DNA of 64,000 nt from CAWKKW01 sp963850345 (GCA_963850345.1 CAWKKW010000005.1:1116001-1180000); one strand, 5' to 3'. Counted from the stretch's first letter, positions 26,433-36,243 are shown. Numbers and translations are program-made. The notes: generated from the sequence alone by a model not told the origin.

Positions 26433-29057
26433 ATGAAGCCGATCGTCGATGACAAGGAACCTGAGCATCAGGAATCAGAAAGCTCGGTAGAAGTATCGAG
26501 GCGGGACTTTTTGCAGGCGTGCGGCACCGTGGGTCTAGGCGCGTGGTTGGCGCCCTCGATCAAGAATGCGGAAGGGCCGCAAAGAGGTCTTCCGTGGGAA
26601 GACGGGTATGAATACGCGGCCGGTTCGGTCGTGCTGCCTTTCTCTTACACTGCCGAGTCTTCGGCGGTTCCCAAACCGGTAGGGCTGGACTTTGTGCATC
26701 AGCTGAATCCGGATAACTGCCAGGTGTTCGTTCGGATCGACGATGAGTTATGGGAGTTTCGCAGCCAATGGATTATCAATCTTGGAACCGCAGCTCGCTA
26801 TCGCGGACCGGATATCGATCACATGACGCGGGTAGAAGATGCCGTGTATCCGGCGGGCATGACCTCGTGCTGGTTTCTTGGCGGGATGTGGTTCGACAAC
26901 TCCGAGCGGAAACTCTACGCACCTATGCATATCGAGCACGACGGACCTCGCCGCGCATACCCATTTGGCCGGAAGATAGGGCTGGGTACGAGCGTGGATA
27001 AGGGCAGAACGTGGAAGTATGAAGGGGACATCGTAAGTTCAGAGACTTACTACTATCCTCACGACTTCTTCAAGTTTTCCGGTTCATCCTTTGGGAACGG
27101 CCTTGCCGATTTTGGATTCTATGCAGACGTGCGAGGTGGGTACTTCTATATCTTTCCAGACGAAGGTTGGGCGCCTAACTCGACGCGTGGAGTTCGCTGG
27201 AATAGTCGCGCGGCTCGTTGTGCAATTCAAGACAAGATGGCACCTGGCAAGTGGCACCTCTTCTATAACGGAACCTGGACGGAACCAGCACTGGGCGGAC
27301 GGTCGTCGATCGTAGCGCCGAGCCATCTGTGGGGAGTTACCTATAGCAGCGCGGTGAATCAATATATCTGCATGTTTCTGGGCAACCAGGACCCACCGGT
27401 GGAAGGAAACGTTGATGGCGTTTACATCGGATGCTGCAGCGATCTAGGCAAGCAGGACTGGAAGTGGGTGTATTGTCATGAGGCGAAACTCGGATTCATC
27501 AACTTGATCAGTGCGGACGGAACCAATGTGCCGAGTGATTGCGGTGACAGTTACCGTTTCTATTCTTACTTTGACAGAGGAGAGTTTCAGAGACTGGACT
27601 TTAGGATTTCTCCGGGAGAGACAACTGGAGTCGACCTGCAGCATCGCTACCTCTTTGAACGACATCCCGAATCATCTGACGTGATGCTCGCTCGGCAAAC
27701 AAAGCTTGTTGGCTGCGCAAGCGCGGAGATGAGATACGCAGGAAGCTGGAATGAACGCGCTGCAGCGGATTCCTTTGAGGGCAAGATAAACGAGAGTTCG
27801 TCACCCAACAGCACAGTGGAGTTTTCGTTCGAAGGCACGGATATCTACTGGCGCGCGGTTCATTCCCCCAAATCTGGCCGGGCGGATGTTTACATCGATG
27901 GCGTTTTCCGGAAGCAGGTGGATTGCTATAGCCCACGGAGCACAAGCTATGAGCAGTTTCTCTACGTGAAGAAAGGCCTGGCAGGAGGGCGGCACACGAT
28001 CAAGGTCGTGGTGACGGGGAAGAAGCATCCACATTCGAGCGCCGCAAGCATTGGGCATGTAGGGTTCGAGTTCTCTGCCGAGAGCTATAAGGCCTCGGCG
28101 GGATTCTCGGCGCTGATGGGAAAGAACAACTGGTACTATCAGCAACTCACAGGCGCCGGTCTCGCGGACCTTGTCTTTGTAGCGGACGAGGCGCATCCGA
28201 GACGGTACTGGTCTGGAACTGTGGACGCGCGGATTGGGGGCGACTTTCAGGTTGCCCGAGAGGGATCGGTGATTCGCAGGTGGGTAGCTCCGCATGGCGG
28301 CGTTGTTCAAATTGAGGGCGTAGCGAGTGGCGATGCGGAGAGTTCGGCAAAGATTCTGTCTAACTCAGAGACTCTGTGGTCGAGTGACGACCTCGCCTCC
28401 ACGACAGCGAAGTCGCACGATCTGACACTGACGCTGATACAAGGCGACAGCATCGAGTTCACCGTGACGAGCAAGCAGAACTCGGCGGAACGAAGGAACC
28501 CCGACGCGGGGAAAGTAAGCTGGGATCCGGTCGTTACTTACTTGAAGAGCGTCGCCGCGGTTTGGCAGCCCAATCTTACGAGCGGCCGCAATCTCGCATT
28601 GAACACGTATGCGAGGTCGAAGGTGCTGGTCTCCCATTATTGTCCGTTCAATGCAGTGGATGGGGATCTGAACACAGACTTCACGATACATGCGGACGAC
28701 AGATTCTCGGCAGGTGACGACTGGATCGAGTTAGACCTGGAAAACTTCTACCTGATCGATCACTATGTCGTTGCCTCGCAGACAGCCGATCCGGATTATC
28801 GGCCCGAGACGTTCACGCTGCAGCGAAGCGACGACGGGATCAGCTGGGTGGATGTGGACACGGCTTCGCTGAAGACGCCGCTGCTTGAACAGTACTATGG
28901 AATTCCGATGACTAAGGTTTCGCGAGGAGTCATGCCATTCCGGGCTCGGCATGTGCGGCTCTATTTGCCAAAGGGCAAGCCTTTTACGATAAGTGAAATT
29001 GAGCTTTACTACACCGACGGAAAGACTGCATTTGCGCCACCTCAGCCAGCTGGATAG
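26433..29057 (+). CDS. Tat-exported large protein: propeller-like body, jelly-roll and C-terminal F5/8 type C domain
   Basis: 874 residues from the ATG at 26433 (AAGGA just upstream; a TTG at 26400 is also open). Tat signal SRRDFLQACGTVGLGAWLA. The first 400 residues have repeated aromatic beta segments with sialidase/exo-glycosidase-like features (GTSVDKGRTWKYEGDI resembles an Asp-box), suggesting a beta-propeller. Around 440-540 a galactose-binding-like jelly roll is seen (STVEFSFEGTDIYWRAVH, GGRHTIKVVVTGKKH). The last 150 residues form an F5/8 type C (CBM32-like) domain (NAVDGDLNTDFTIHA, DWIELDLENFYLIDHYVV, ARHVRLYL). Probably a secreted glycan-active or glycan-binding protein of an undescribed family, preceded by the composite palindrome promoter. 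Confidence 0.6.
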   Translation: MKPIVDDKEPEHQESESSVEVSRRDFLQACGTVGLGAWLAPSIKNAEGPQRGLPWEDGYEYAAGSVVLPFSYTAESSAVPKPVGLDFVHQLNPDNCQVFVRIDDELWEFRSQWIINLGTAARYRGPDIDHMTRVEDAVYPAGMTSCWFLGGMWFDNSERKLYAPMHIEHDGPRRAYPFGRKIGLGTSVDKGRTWKYEGDIVSSETYYYPHDFFKFSGSSFGNGLADFGFYADVRGGYFYIFPDEGWAPNSTRGVRWNSRAARCAIQDKMAPGKWHLFYNGTWTEPALGGRSSIVAPSHLWGVTYSSAVNQYICMFLGNQDPPVEGNVDGVYIGCCSDLGKQDWKWVYCHEAKLGFINLISADGTNVPSDCGDSYRFYSYFDRGEFQRLDFRISPGETTGVDLQHRYLFERHPESSDVMLARQTKLVGCASAEMRYAGSWNERAAADSFEGKINESSSPNSTVEFSFEGTDIYWRAVHSPKSGRADVYIDGVFRKQVDCYSPRSTSYEQFLYVKKGLAGGRHTIKVVVTGKKHPHSSAASIGHVGFEFSAESYKASAGFSALMGKNNWYYQQLTGAGLADLVFVADEAHPRRYWSGTVDARIGGDFQVAREGSVIRRWVAPHGGVVQIEGVASGDAESSAKILSNSETLWSSDDLASTTAKSHDLTLTLIQGDSIEFTVTSKQNSAERRNPDAGKVSWDPVVTYLKSVAAVWQPNLTSGRNLALNTYARSKVLVSHYCPFNAVDGDLNTDFTIHADDRFSAGDDWIELDLENFYLIDHYVVASQTADPDYRPETFTLQRSDDGISWVDVDTASLKTPLLEQYYGIPMTKVSRGVMPFRARHVRLYLPKGKPFTISEIELYYTDGKTAFAPPQPAG

Positions 29058-29109
29058 ACCGGCCGAGGTGATGCGTTGGTTAGAGTTCTGATCCCGAGTT
29101 ATGCCCGTG

Positions 29110-31815
29110 TTAGACCATGGCAAGCTTCTTTTCTGATGCTGGCGCGGCGTCAGGCTGCGAGAGTAAGTGGGCTTGTGCGCTCGCCAGGCGAGCCGTTGCC
29201 AGACGGGCCGGCGAACAGGACACGTAATCCACGCCGAGGGACTGGAAGAAGGCGATGGAGGCCGGGTCGCCTCCGTGTTCTCCGCAAACCCCGATTTTGA
29301 TGCGCGGGTTTTTAGCGCGGAGCTGCTGGATCGCAACCTCGATCAGATAACCTACGCCTTGCTGGTCGATGGTCATAAAGGGATCGGCAAGCAGGATGCC
29401 TTGTTCGAGATAGCTGTCGAGGTATTTGCGAGCATCGTCGCGCGAAAACCCGTACGTCATCTGGGTGAGGTCGTTGGTGCCAAAGGAGACGAAGCTTACA
29501 TCTTCGGCAAAGCTTGCTGCGCACACCGCGGCTCTCGGCAGCTCGATCATGGTGCCGAAGGAGTAAGTTATGGTGGCACCCCAGCTGGCAAATACTTCGG
29601 CTGCAGTCTCCTCGATCTTGCGCTTCAGGTATTTGACCTCATTTGCGCAGGCAACGAGTGGAAGCATGATCTCTGGAATGGGATGATAGCCCTGCTCAGT
29701 TACTGCAAGAGCTGCCTGAAGAATCGCTTTTACCTGCATCTCGAGGACTTCGGGATAAGTAATGCTAACTCGGCAGCCGCGGTGACCCATCATGGGATTC
29801 GTCTCTGACAGACTGCGCACGCGAGCTTGAAGTGTGCGGATTTCTTCCGCCTTCTCAGATTCGTCTTTCTCGTCTGCGGCTGCGAGCAGCCTGTCGAGTT
29901 CATCGAGCTTCGGAAGGAATTCGTGAAGTGGAGGGTCCAGCAGCCGGATGGTCACGGGGAACGGGGACATCTCACGAAAGAGTTCCTCAAAGTCGCGCTG
30001 CTGCATGGGCAAGAGCAGATCGAGGGCTCGTCTTCTCTCATCGCTGCTGGAAGCAACGATCATGGCACGCATGTGTGGAAGCCTTTCAGGGGCGAAGAAC
30101 ATGTGTTCGGTGCGGCAAAGCCCAATTCCTTTCGCGCCGGCCTTGCGTGCCTGCGCGGCATCGAGTGGGGTGTCGGCATTGGCTCTGACCACGGTCGAGC
30201 TGATTTCGCCCGACCAGTCGAGCAGGGTGTCCAGCTCTGTATGACGGACGTCCGCTTTACGCGTGGGCAACTCGCCTTTGTAGATGTGGCCGGTTGAACC
30301 GTCCAAGGTCAACCAATCGCCTTCGTGAAAAACTGCTTCGCCAATATGGAGAGTGCGGGTGGATTCATCGACGCAGATGTTTTTAGCACCCGTGACACAG
30401 CACTTACCGAGACCCCGAGCGACGACAGCCGCGTGACTGGTTGCTCCGCCATGTGCAGTGAGAAAGCCGGCTGCGACGGCCATGCCGTGAATGTCTTCGG
30501 CGGTGGTCTCTTGTCGCACGAGGATGAGAGGAATGTGCGGGTTCTCCTCAGACTTACTCACTGCATCATCGGCGGTAAAGACGATGGTGCCGACGGCGGC
30601 TCCGGGCGAGGCAGGCAGGCCCTGGGCTAGGGCGGCGACCGGGCCTGATCGGAAATCCACTTGCGGGCAGAGTATGTCACCTAGCTTGGAGGCATCGATG
30701 CGACTTACAGCTTCTTCCCTGGAGATGATGCCTTCCTTGGCCAAACTAATCGCAATACGAACGGCCGCGAGGGCGCTGCGCTTGGCGGCCCGGGTCTGCA
30801 GAAGGAAGAGCTTGCCATCCTCGACTGTAAATTCAAAGTCCTGCACATCTCCGAAGTGCCGCTCCAAACGTTTGGTGACCAAGCATAGTTCCTGGTGAGC
30901 TAGAGGCATTTTCTGGGCGAGATCCTCAATGGACATCGGCGTGCGAATGCCGGCGACGATGTCTTCTCCCTGAGCGTCAGACAGAAACTCACCGAAGATT
31001 TCGTTGGAGCCGGTGGAGGGGTTGCGCGTGAATCCGACGCCCGTGCCGCTCTTCGCGCCACGATTGCCAAACACCATGGCCTGCACGGTGACCGCTGTTC
31101 CTGAAGTGTCCGGGATGTCGTGCAAGCGGCGGTAATGCTGGGCCCTGCTGCTTCTCCAAGATTGGAAGACTGCTTCTACAGCTAATGTAAGTTGCACATA
31201 TGGATCTTGAGGGAATGGCTTGCCCGTGTGAGTGTGGATAAGGCAAAGGAAACCGTCGTTGATTTTCTGAAGCGATTTCTCATGCAACTCAGAGTCGAGG
31301 GTGACACCTTGCTCGGCCTTCGCCTCTTCAAGTAAGAGATCGAAGGCCTTTTTCGGAACATCGAGCACGACCGAACCGAACATCTGCAGCAGGCGGCGGT
31401 ATGAGTCTAAGGCGAACCGCAGCGATCCGCCTTGTGTCGCCAGGCCTTCAAGATTGTGGGCATTCAAGCCGACGTTGAGGACCGTGTCCATCATGCCGGG
31501 CATGGAGACTGCGGCGCCGGAGCGCACACTTACCAGGAGCGGGTTATGGCGATCGTCGAAGTTGCGTCCCTGCGCGCGCTCAAGCCACTGCAACGCGTCG
31601 CGAAGTTCCGCGTCAAGATCGGCAGGCGTGCTGCCACTGTGAAGGAAGCCCCGGCAAACGCTGGTTGAGATAGTGAAGCCGGGCGGCACCGGAATGGATA
31701 GTCGCGCCATCTCCGCGAGTCCCGCGCCTTTGCCGCCCAGCTCAGCCCGCATCGAACCGTTACCTTCAGCAGTATCGAAACCAAAGCGATAGATCTTTTT
31801 CGTCAACAGTTTCAT
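29110..31815 (-). CDS. ppdK: Pyruvate, phosphate dikinase
   Basis: 901 residues from the ATG at 31815 (GAGGTG 5 bases upstream; ATG 31827 is an alternative). Three domains: ATP-grasp (about 1-340; GGKGAGLAEM, SVRSGAAVSMPGMMDTVLN, QAMVFGN), phosphohistidine swivel (HGGATSHAAVVAR with phospho-acceptor His461) and PEP/pyruvate TIM barrel (GLCRTEHMFF, FGTNDLTQMTYGFSRDD, GVCGEHGGDP with the active-site Cys). It interconverts pyruvate, ATP and phosphate with PEP, AMP and pyrophosphate. In a locus that degrades sugar acids to pyruvate this gives a direct gluconeogenic entry. The upstream neighbour is the isocitrate-lyase-like gene, 75 bases away and likely in the same transcript. Confidence 0.95.
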   Translation of the reverse strand: MKLLTKKIYRFGFDTAEGNGSMRAELGGKGAGLAEMARLSIPVPPGFTISTSVCRGFLHSGSTPADLDAELRDALQWLERAQGRNFDDRHNPLLVSVRSGAAVSMPGMMDTVLNVGLNAHNLEGLATQGGSLRFALDSYRRLLQMFGSVVLDVPKKAFDLLLEEAKAEQGVTLDSELHEKSLQKINDGFLCLIHTHTGKPFPQDPYVQLTLAVEAVFQSWRSSRAQHYRRLHDIPDTSGTAVTVQAMVFGNRGAKSGTGVGFTRNPSTGSNEIFGEFLSDAQGEDIVAGIRTPMSIEDLAQKMPLAHQELCLVTKRLERHFGDVQDFEFTVEDGKLFLLQTRAAKRSALAAVRIAISLAKEGIISREEAVSRIDASKLGDILCPQVDFRSGPVAALAQGLPASPGAAVGTIVFTADDAVSKSEENPHIPLILVRQETTAEDIHGMAVAAGFLTAHGGATSHAAVVARGLGKCCVTGAKNICVDESTRTLHIGEAVFHEGDWLTLDGSTGHIYKGELPTRKADVRHTELDTLLDWSGEISSTVVRANADTPLDAAQARKAGAKGIGLCRTEHMFFAPERLPHMRAMIVASSSDERRRALDLLLPMQQRDFEELFREMSPFPVTIRLLDPPLHEFLPKLDELDRLLAAADEKDESEKAEEIRTLQARVRSLSETNPMMGHRGCRVSITYPEVLEMQVKAILQAALAVTEQGYHPIPEIMLPLVACANEVKYLKRKIEETAAEVFASWGATITYSFGTMIELPRAAVCAASFAEDVSFVSFGTNDLTQMTYGFSRDDARKYLDSYLEQGILLADPFMTIDQQGVGYLIEVAIQQLRAKNPRIKIGVCGEHGGDPASIAFFQSLGVDYVSCSPARLATARLASAQAHLLSQPDAAPASEKKLAMV

Positions 31816-31890
31816 GGAGCACCTCATAGGAACAAAGTGGGTTAGATACGCTCAGAATCTGAGTGGAGCGAGAACTGGATTGGGGTCGGC

Positions 31891-32664
31891 TTATCTCTTG
31901 CGACATCTACGAGAGTCGAAGGCGGAGCGATCCCACGCGCCAGGCGAAGCATCTTCGAGCGCTGAGACCTCCGCGCGGTCCTCGACCACGGCCCAGGGCG
32001 TGTCAGCCGGAAATCCGCGGAACACGATCGAGCCGAACTGGTGGAATAAGAAGTAGGAGAAGCCCGCCCTAAGCACCTTCTGTTGCGTGGCGGAGATGTC
32101 GAGCGCCGGCCGGGCAAGCTCGTCGACGCGCGGATCGAGACAGAACGCGCACTGCTTATCCGGGAACCGCCGTGTTACTTCGTGCGAGAACCGAAGAGCC
32201 TCGGTGATCTCAAAGGAAGAAGCCCTGTAACAAAGAACGTCGGCGTGCGGAGCGTAGGCGAGGGAGCGATCGATGGCGGCACCCATGCCGCCGCAATACA
32301 CATAGCTTCCATCCTGAGTACGTTGGCCGCTGAGACAGCGCCAGTCTCGCCGGTCATCGTCGAAGGTCAGGGTCTGGGCGGCTTTTGCATGCGTGCATGC
32401 GACAAGCATCAACGCCTTACCCAGGTGGGTAGCGGCGGATCGAACGGCTGCTAACCTGCCAATCGCTGCCTGGGTAGAGAGCAAGGTGGGCTCTTCCTGG
32501 GCCGACTGCCTGGTGACGAGAATGCCTCCGGGGAGGCCTACAGCGGACGCTCCGCCACTCACCATCTTTTCGAGAACTCTCCATTGCGAGCTTCGACCCG
32601 AATAGCTCTCATCGTGTCTGACATAAGAGTTCACATGCTGCAGTTCGTTCTCTGTAAATTCCAT
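31891..32664 (-). CDS. Isocitrate-lyase/PEP-mutase superfamily protein lacking catalytic residues
   Basis: 257 residues from the ATG at 32664 (CGGAGA 6 bases upstream). It aligns by eye to the C-terminal half of isocitrate lyase: GGILVTRQSAQEE, LAAVRSAATHLGKALMLVA, LSGQRTQDGSY, AIDRSLAYAPHADVLCY, EALRFSHEVTRRFPDKQ, ATQQKVLRAGFSYFLFHQF. The KKCGH signature is absent, the ARTDA metal-site motif reads ACTHA, and the WCET glutamate is replaced (CYRAS). It is about half the normal enzyme length. A catalytically dead relative with a binding or regulatory job is likely; a decaying gene is possible, but the frame is intact. It lies between ppdK and a divergent TPR-HTH regulator. Confidence 0.65.
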   Translation of the reverse strand: MEFTENELQHVNSYVRHDESYSGRSSQWRVLEKMVSGGASAVGLPGGILVTRQSAQEEPTLLSTQAAIGRLAAVRSAATHLGKALMLVACTHAKAAQTLTFDDDRRDWRCLSGQRTQDGSYVYCGGMGAAIDRSLAYAPHADVLCYRASSFEITEALRFSHEVTRRFPDKQCAFCLDPRVDELARPALDISATQQKVLRAGFSYFLFHQFGSIVFRGFPADTPWAVVEDRAEVSALEDASPGAWDRSAFDSRRCRKR

Positions 32665-32896
32665 CTGGTCTCCGATCAAGGCAGTCGCGGAGAGGGTGCG
32701 ACAGGGGCACATTGGAATCAGGGCCTCGCCTTGCTATTTGCACCTTAGTTCGTCGTAAGTTATGTAACAAGCGGTGACCGACCGATTCGGACGGGTGACC
32801 GGGACGCCCTGCAATGCGTCAGACCAAACTGCGAGGATGGTTGGAGAGTTTGTATAGTTCTCTCAGGCGAATCGCGTACAGCGTGCGACAATACTT

Positions 32897-32926
32897 TTGA
32901 CTTAGGCTCGCGGCCGTCACTATGCT
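32897..32926 (+). promoter_or_regulatory. Promoter of the TPR-HTH gene
   Basis: TTGACT (32897-32902), 18-base spacer and TATGCT (32921-32926), about 20 bases before the ATG at 32947. The 282-base divergent region shows no copy of either operator family described here. Confidence 0.4.
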
Positions 32927-32946
32927 TCCGTCCTGGAATTGAGCTC

Positions 32947-34518
32947 ATGTTAGTTTCAACAGACTTGCTGCAATCACTAGAAGAAGACTGGCTCGGCAGG
33001 CGCGTAGTAGAGGGATTCAGCCTGCTTGAGGGCACGATGGAAGAGGCTGCCAACCTCAAGCCTGAGGATCCTCATGCGACGGGATATCTGCTGAACGTCG
33101 CACAGTGGGTAGACCTCGGTTATCGGGACCTCGAGCTACTCAAGCGCCTCATTGAAGGCTTCTCTTCGGTAAGCCGTTCAGAGATGAGGTTGGTGGACTA
33201 TATACGGCTAAACATGACGGAGGCGTTTGTCGCATTCGCTTCAGAGGATCACGGGGCGGCTATCTCGATTCTTGAGCGCGTGTTGGTGCTGCAGCAAGAG
33301 GTAGTTGAGCCAGGCATGGTAGCGGTATTGCACTTCTGGAAAGGACGGGCTCATCGTAAGAAAGGCGAGTATGAGCTCGCGCTGCACCATATTTTGCTCG
33401 CGAAATCTGCGGCGCAGCAACTACAAGCCCCCAAGCTGGCGGCCGTCATTCAAACCCATGAGAGCTGGCTCCTCTTTCAGCGCGGACAGCGGAAAGAAGC
33501 CATTCGGCTGCTGGACGAAGCGGAGCAGGAGCTTCAGTCTACGAATCATGCACTTGCATTGGGAAACATTGAATCTGCGCGTGGTAGATTTGTCCGCCGC
33601 TCGGGCGAATATGCGAAGGCGCTCAAACACTTTGACCATGCGATTGAAATTTATTCCGAGCAATTTCCGAACCATCCGAACCTGGCACGCGCGTTGGTCA
33701 ATGCCTCCTATGTCAAGCGGCTCATCGCACTTGACCTGAGCCACAGGTCGAAGGAAGGGCGCGCGCGCGGCGCTCAGCATGCTAAGTGTCTTCAGATCTG
33801 CCAAGAAGCTTTGGAATTACTGGAACGTGCGCGGGTTATCTACACGCAGCACCAGCACCAAAGTGGCATCGGCTCAGTGCTTGTAAACGCCGGACACCTG
33901 CACCTCGAGAGCGGCGACATCGAAAGGGCATCGCAGGAGGCGGTGAAGGCTTTTCACCTGGGTCAGCAGAAAGAAGATCACATTCTGATGGCGCGATCGC
34001 GGATTTTGCAATCGGCGCTCGAGAATGTGCAGGTCGAAGAACAGCTTGGCGAGCCGGAAGATATTGCAAGTCACGCTAACATGGCTGCGCAATATTCCAA
34101 TGAGGCGATCGGCTTAGCGAAGCAAACGCAAAATCGACGCCTCCTGGCGGGCGCTTACATAGCGCGTGGAATCACAGCAGCGAACGACTTCTTTGAAGAG
34201 TGGGAGACAGCTAAGCAGTTCGCATCGATGGCGAGCGAGTTACTTAGCCCTGACGATCGCGATCATCTTTCAAAAGAACTGCTTGCGCTTAAGTCGCGAA
34301 TCCTGCGAGCGACCGGCATAGACCATACACTTCGCGCCTGGTCGGATGGGCAGACCGGCGATAAGACGTTTCAGCAGATCTCGGAAGAGTTCGCTGAACT
34401 GGTGATCCAGCGGGTATGGGTCAAGGAAGGCCGGAAGATATCAAGGGTGGCAGACCGATTGTCTATCTCACCGAAGAAGGTTCGCAGGATCGTGCGGAAC
34501 CTGCGAGTGCCCGATTGA
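32947..34518 (+). CDS. TPR protein with C-terminal helix-turn-helix, probable regulator
   Basis: 523 residues without a signal peptide, so cytoplasmic. Residues about 80-430 are helical TPR-like repeats (FWKGRAHRKKGEYELALHHI, ARGRFVRRSGEYAKALKHFD, GSVLVNAGHLHLESGDIERA). The last 45 residues (RKISRVADRLSISPKKVRRIVRN) look like a Fis/HTH_8-type helix-turn-helix. TPR ligand or protein sensing coupled to DNA binding is the simplest reading. It is divergent from the isocitrate-lyase-like/ppdK pair and could control it. No enzymatic domain seen. Confidence 0.65.
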   Translation: MLVSTDLLQSLEEDWLGRRVVEGFSLLEGTMEEAANLKPEDPHATGYLLNVAQWVDLGYRDLELLKRLIEGFSSVSRSEMRLVDYIRLNMTEAFVAFASEDHGAAISILERVLVLQQEVVEPGMVAVLHFWKGRAHRKKGEYELALHHILLAKSAAQQLQAPKLAAVIQTHESWLLFQRGQRKEAIRLLDEAEQELQSTNHALALGNIESARGRFVRRSGEYAKALKHFDHAIEIYSEQFPNHPNLARALVNASYVKRLIALDLSHRSKEGRARGAQHAKCLQICQEALELLERARVIYTQHQHQSGIGSVLVNAGHLHLESGDIERASQEAVKAFHLGQQKEDHILMARSRILQSALENVQVEEQLGEPEDIASHANMAAQYSNEAIGLAKQTQNRRLLAGAYIARGITAANDFFEEWETAKQFASMASELLSPDDRDHLSKELLALKSRILRATGIDHTLRAWSDGQTGDKTFQQISEEFAELVIQRVWVKEGRKISRVADRLSISPKKVRRIVRNLRVPD

Positions 34519-34830
34519 GAGCGGGTGTGAGTTGGCCGTGGATGTCGGTATAGGACCGCGGTGAACGAATAAGTTGCGGGGCAATCCCGGAGCATGGAGC
34601 GGTCAGAGACGGGCAAATCAGAATCTATTCAATACGTAGAACAAAGAATTGACCCCTATCGCGAACGCAGGTTGAATGTTGAAGATGAGCGAACTTTGAG
34701 CATCCTCGCTTCTGCCTGGTTCTAAGTTCGTCAACGGCAAGTATCGAAAGCTCCAATCAGACCAAAAGCGCTGCAATTCGTCTGATACTTCACCTGGCTT
34801 TTGAGACAGGCTTGGGACAGGAACCGCGAT
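34519..34830. other. Intergenic region before the FGGY kinase
   Basis: About 310 bases without a supportable gene. It holds a candidate promoter, TTGACC (34649-34654), 17 bases and TTGAAT (34672-34677), preceded by a degenerate dyad ATTCAATACGTAGAAC (34627-34642) that resembles the composite palindrome but with a six-base gap. The rest shows nothing recognisable. Confidence 0.3.
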
Positions 34831-36243
34831 TTGTCTTTTCTGGGGATTGATATCGGAACGTCGTACCTCAAGGGCGCAATCCTTGATGTAGATCGCGGGC
34901 GATTCCGGAATGTTACGCGTATTCCCTTTCCTGATCCTATCCAAGACTTGAATCCACTGTATTACGAACATAGTCCGGATATCATCGCACACGCAGTCGA
35001 GAGACTGATCGCAGACCTGTCAAAAGAAGCGGGGTCTTGCGAGGGCATCGTGATGTGCTCGCAGATGTCTTCTACGGTCCTGGTAGACAGCGACGGAACT
35101 GCGAGGTCTAACTGCATTGGCTGGCGGGACCAACGTGCGCTGATGGATCACCCCTCTGGGCAGGGTCGCTACTTTGACATCGTGAAGGAACGGATAACTC
35201 CTCAACAGCGTCGTTCGTTAGGGAACGAGATGCCGGTCGGGGCGCCGGCCTGTTTTCTTTTCTGGGCATCGCAGCAGGCGGACCAACCGAGAAATTTAAG
35301 ACCGGTGTCTCTTGGCAGTTATGTGGTGCACACGCTTTGCGGCTCGTGCGCCGGGGAAGACCCAACGAATGCGATGGCCTTTGGCCTGCTGAACTTGACG
35401 ACAATGCGGTGGCACGGTGAAGTGATCGAGCAGCTCGGCTTGCAAGGGTATGATTGGCCGCAAATCGTTCCCTGGGGGAGAGCAGTTGGGTTATACCGTC
35501 TAGCGGGCAAAGCTATTCCTTGTTACGCGCCGATCGGCGACCATCAATGCGCGTTGCTTGGCGCGATGCTCGACGAAGACGAACTTTCGATCAATATCTC
35601 GACGGGTTCTCAAGTTAGTCGAGTTACACCCGTGTTTGAGCTTGGCGACTACCAGACACGGCCCTTCCTTGACCGTGCGTTCACGAATACTCTTTCGCAC
35701 CTTCCGGCAGGGCGAGCGTTAAACGTGCTGGTGGATTTGCTGACCGAACTAGGAAGGCTAAGTGGGAGGGTAATCGAGGATCCGTGGAAGTGGATTACGC
35801 TGGCGACGGAGTCGGTCGGCGAGTCGGACCTGGAGGTGAGGACCTCTTTCTTCCCGGGCCCTGCTGGGGAGAGCGGCGCAATCTCGAACATCAGCGAAAG
35901 AAATCTTCAGGTGGGAACCCTGTTCCTGGCGGCGTTTGACGACATGGCCGAGAACTACTGGTCGGCGGCTAATCGCATTTGGTCCGACCATTCGTGGCGG
36001 CGAGTGATCCTGACCGGAGGACTTGCGAATAAGTTGCCAGCGCTGCGGAAGGCGATCCAGAAGAGGTTTCAGGGAGAGATCCTGCTTTCGCAGTCCACGG
36101 AAGAGACCATGTGCGGATTGCTGCTGTTGGCGATGAACTTCAGCGGGCAATCGAGCACACTCAGGGACGCGATGAATACACTCAGACCGCGGGTCGAGCA
36201 CCTGCATGAATCGAAGAGCGAGTTAACACGGGTGAGCGAGTAA
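34831..36243 (+). CDS. FGGY-family carbohydrate kinase
   Basis: About 470 residues. I chose the TTG at 34831 (AGGA 9 bases upstream) because it starts MSFLGIDIGTSYLKGAILD, the canonical FGGY phosphate-1 opening; a TTG at 34801 is also open. GDHQCALLGAML and VILTGGLANKLPALRKAI are the later ATPase-fold motifs, and CIGWRDQRA holds the expected substrate-loop Asp. Family members phosphorylate sugars such as xylulose, ribulose, fuculose, rhamnulose or sedoheptulose. Its stop overlaps the start of the KDPG-aldolase-like gene by one base (TAATG), so both act in one phosphorylative branch. Substrate unresolved. Confidence 0.85.
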   Translation: MSFLGIDIGTSYLKGAILDVDRGRFRNVTRIPFPDPIQDLNPLYYEHSPDIIAHAVERLIADLSKEAGSCEGIVMCSQMSSTVLVDSDGTARSNCIGWRDQRALMDHPSGQGRYFDIVKERITPQQRRSLGNEMPVGAPACFLFWASQQADQPRNLRPVSLGSYVVHTLCGSCAGEDPTNAMAFGLLNLTTMRWHGEVIEQLGLQGYDWPQIVPWGRAVGLYRLAGKAIPCYAPIGDHQCALLGAMLDEDELSINISTGSQVSRVTPVFELGDYQTRPFLDRAFTNTLSHLPAGRALNVLVDLLTELGRLSGRVIEDPWKWITLATESVGESDLEVRTSFFPGPAGESGAISNISERNLQVGTLFLAAFDDMAENYWSAANRIWSDHSWRRVILTGGLANKLPALRKAIQKRFQGEILLSQSTEETMCGLLLLAMNFSGQSSTLRDAMNTLRPRVEHLHESKSELTRVSE

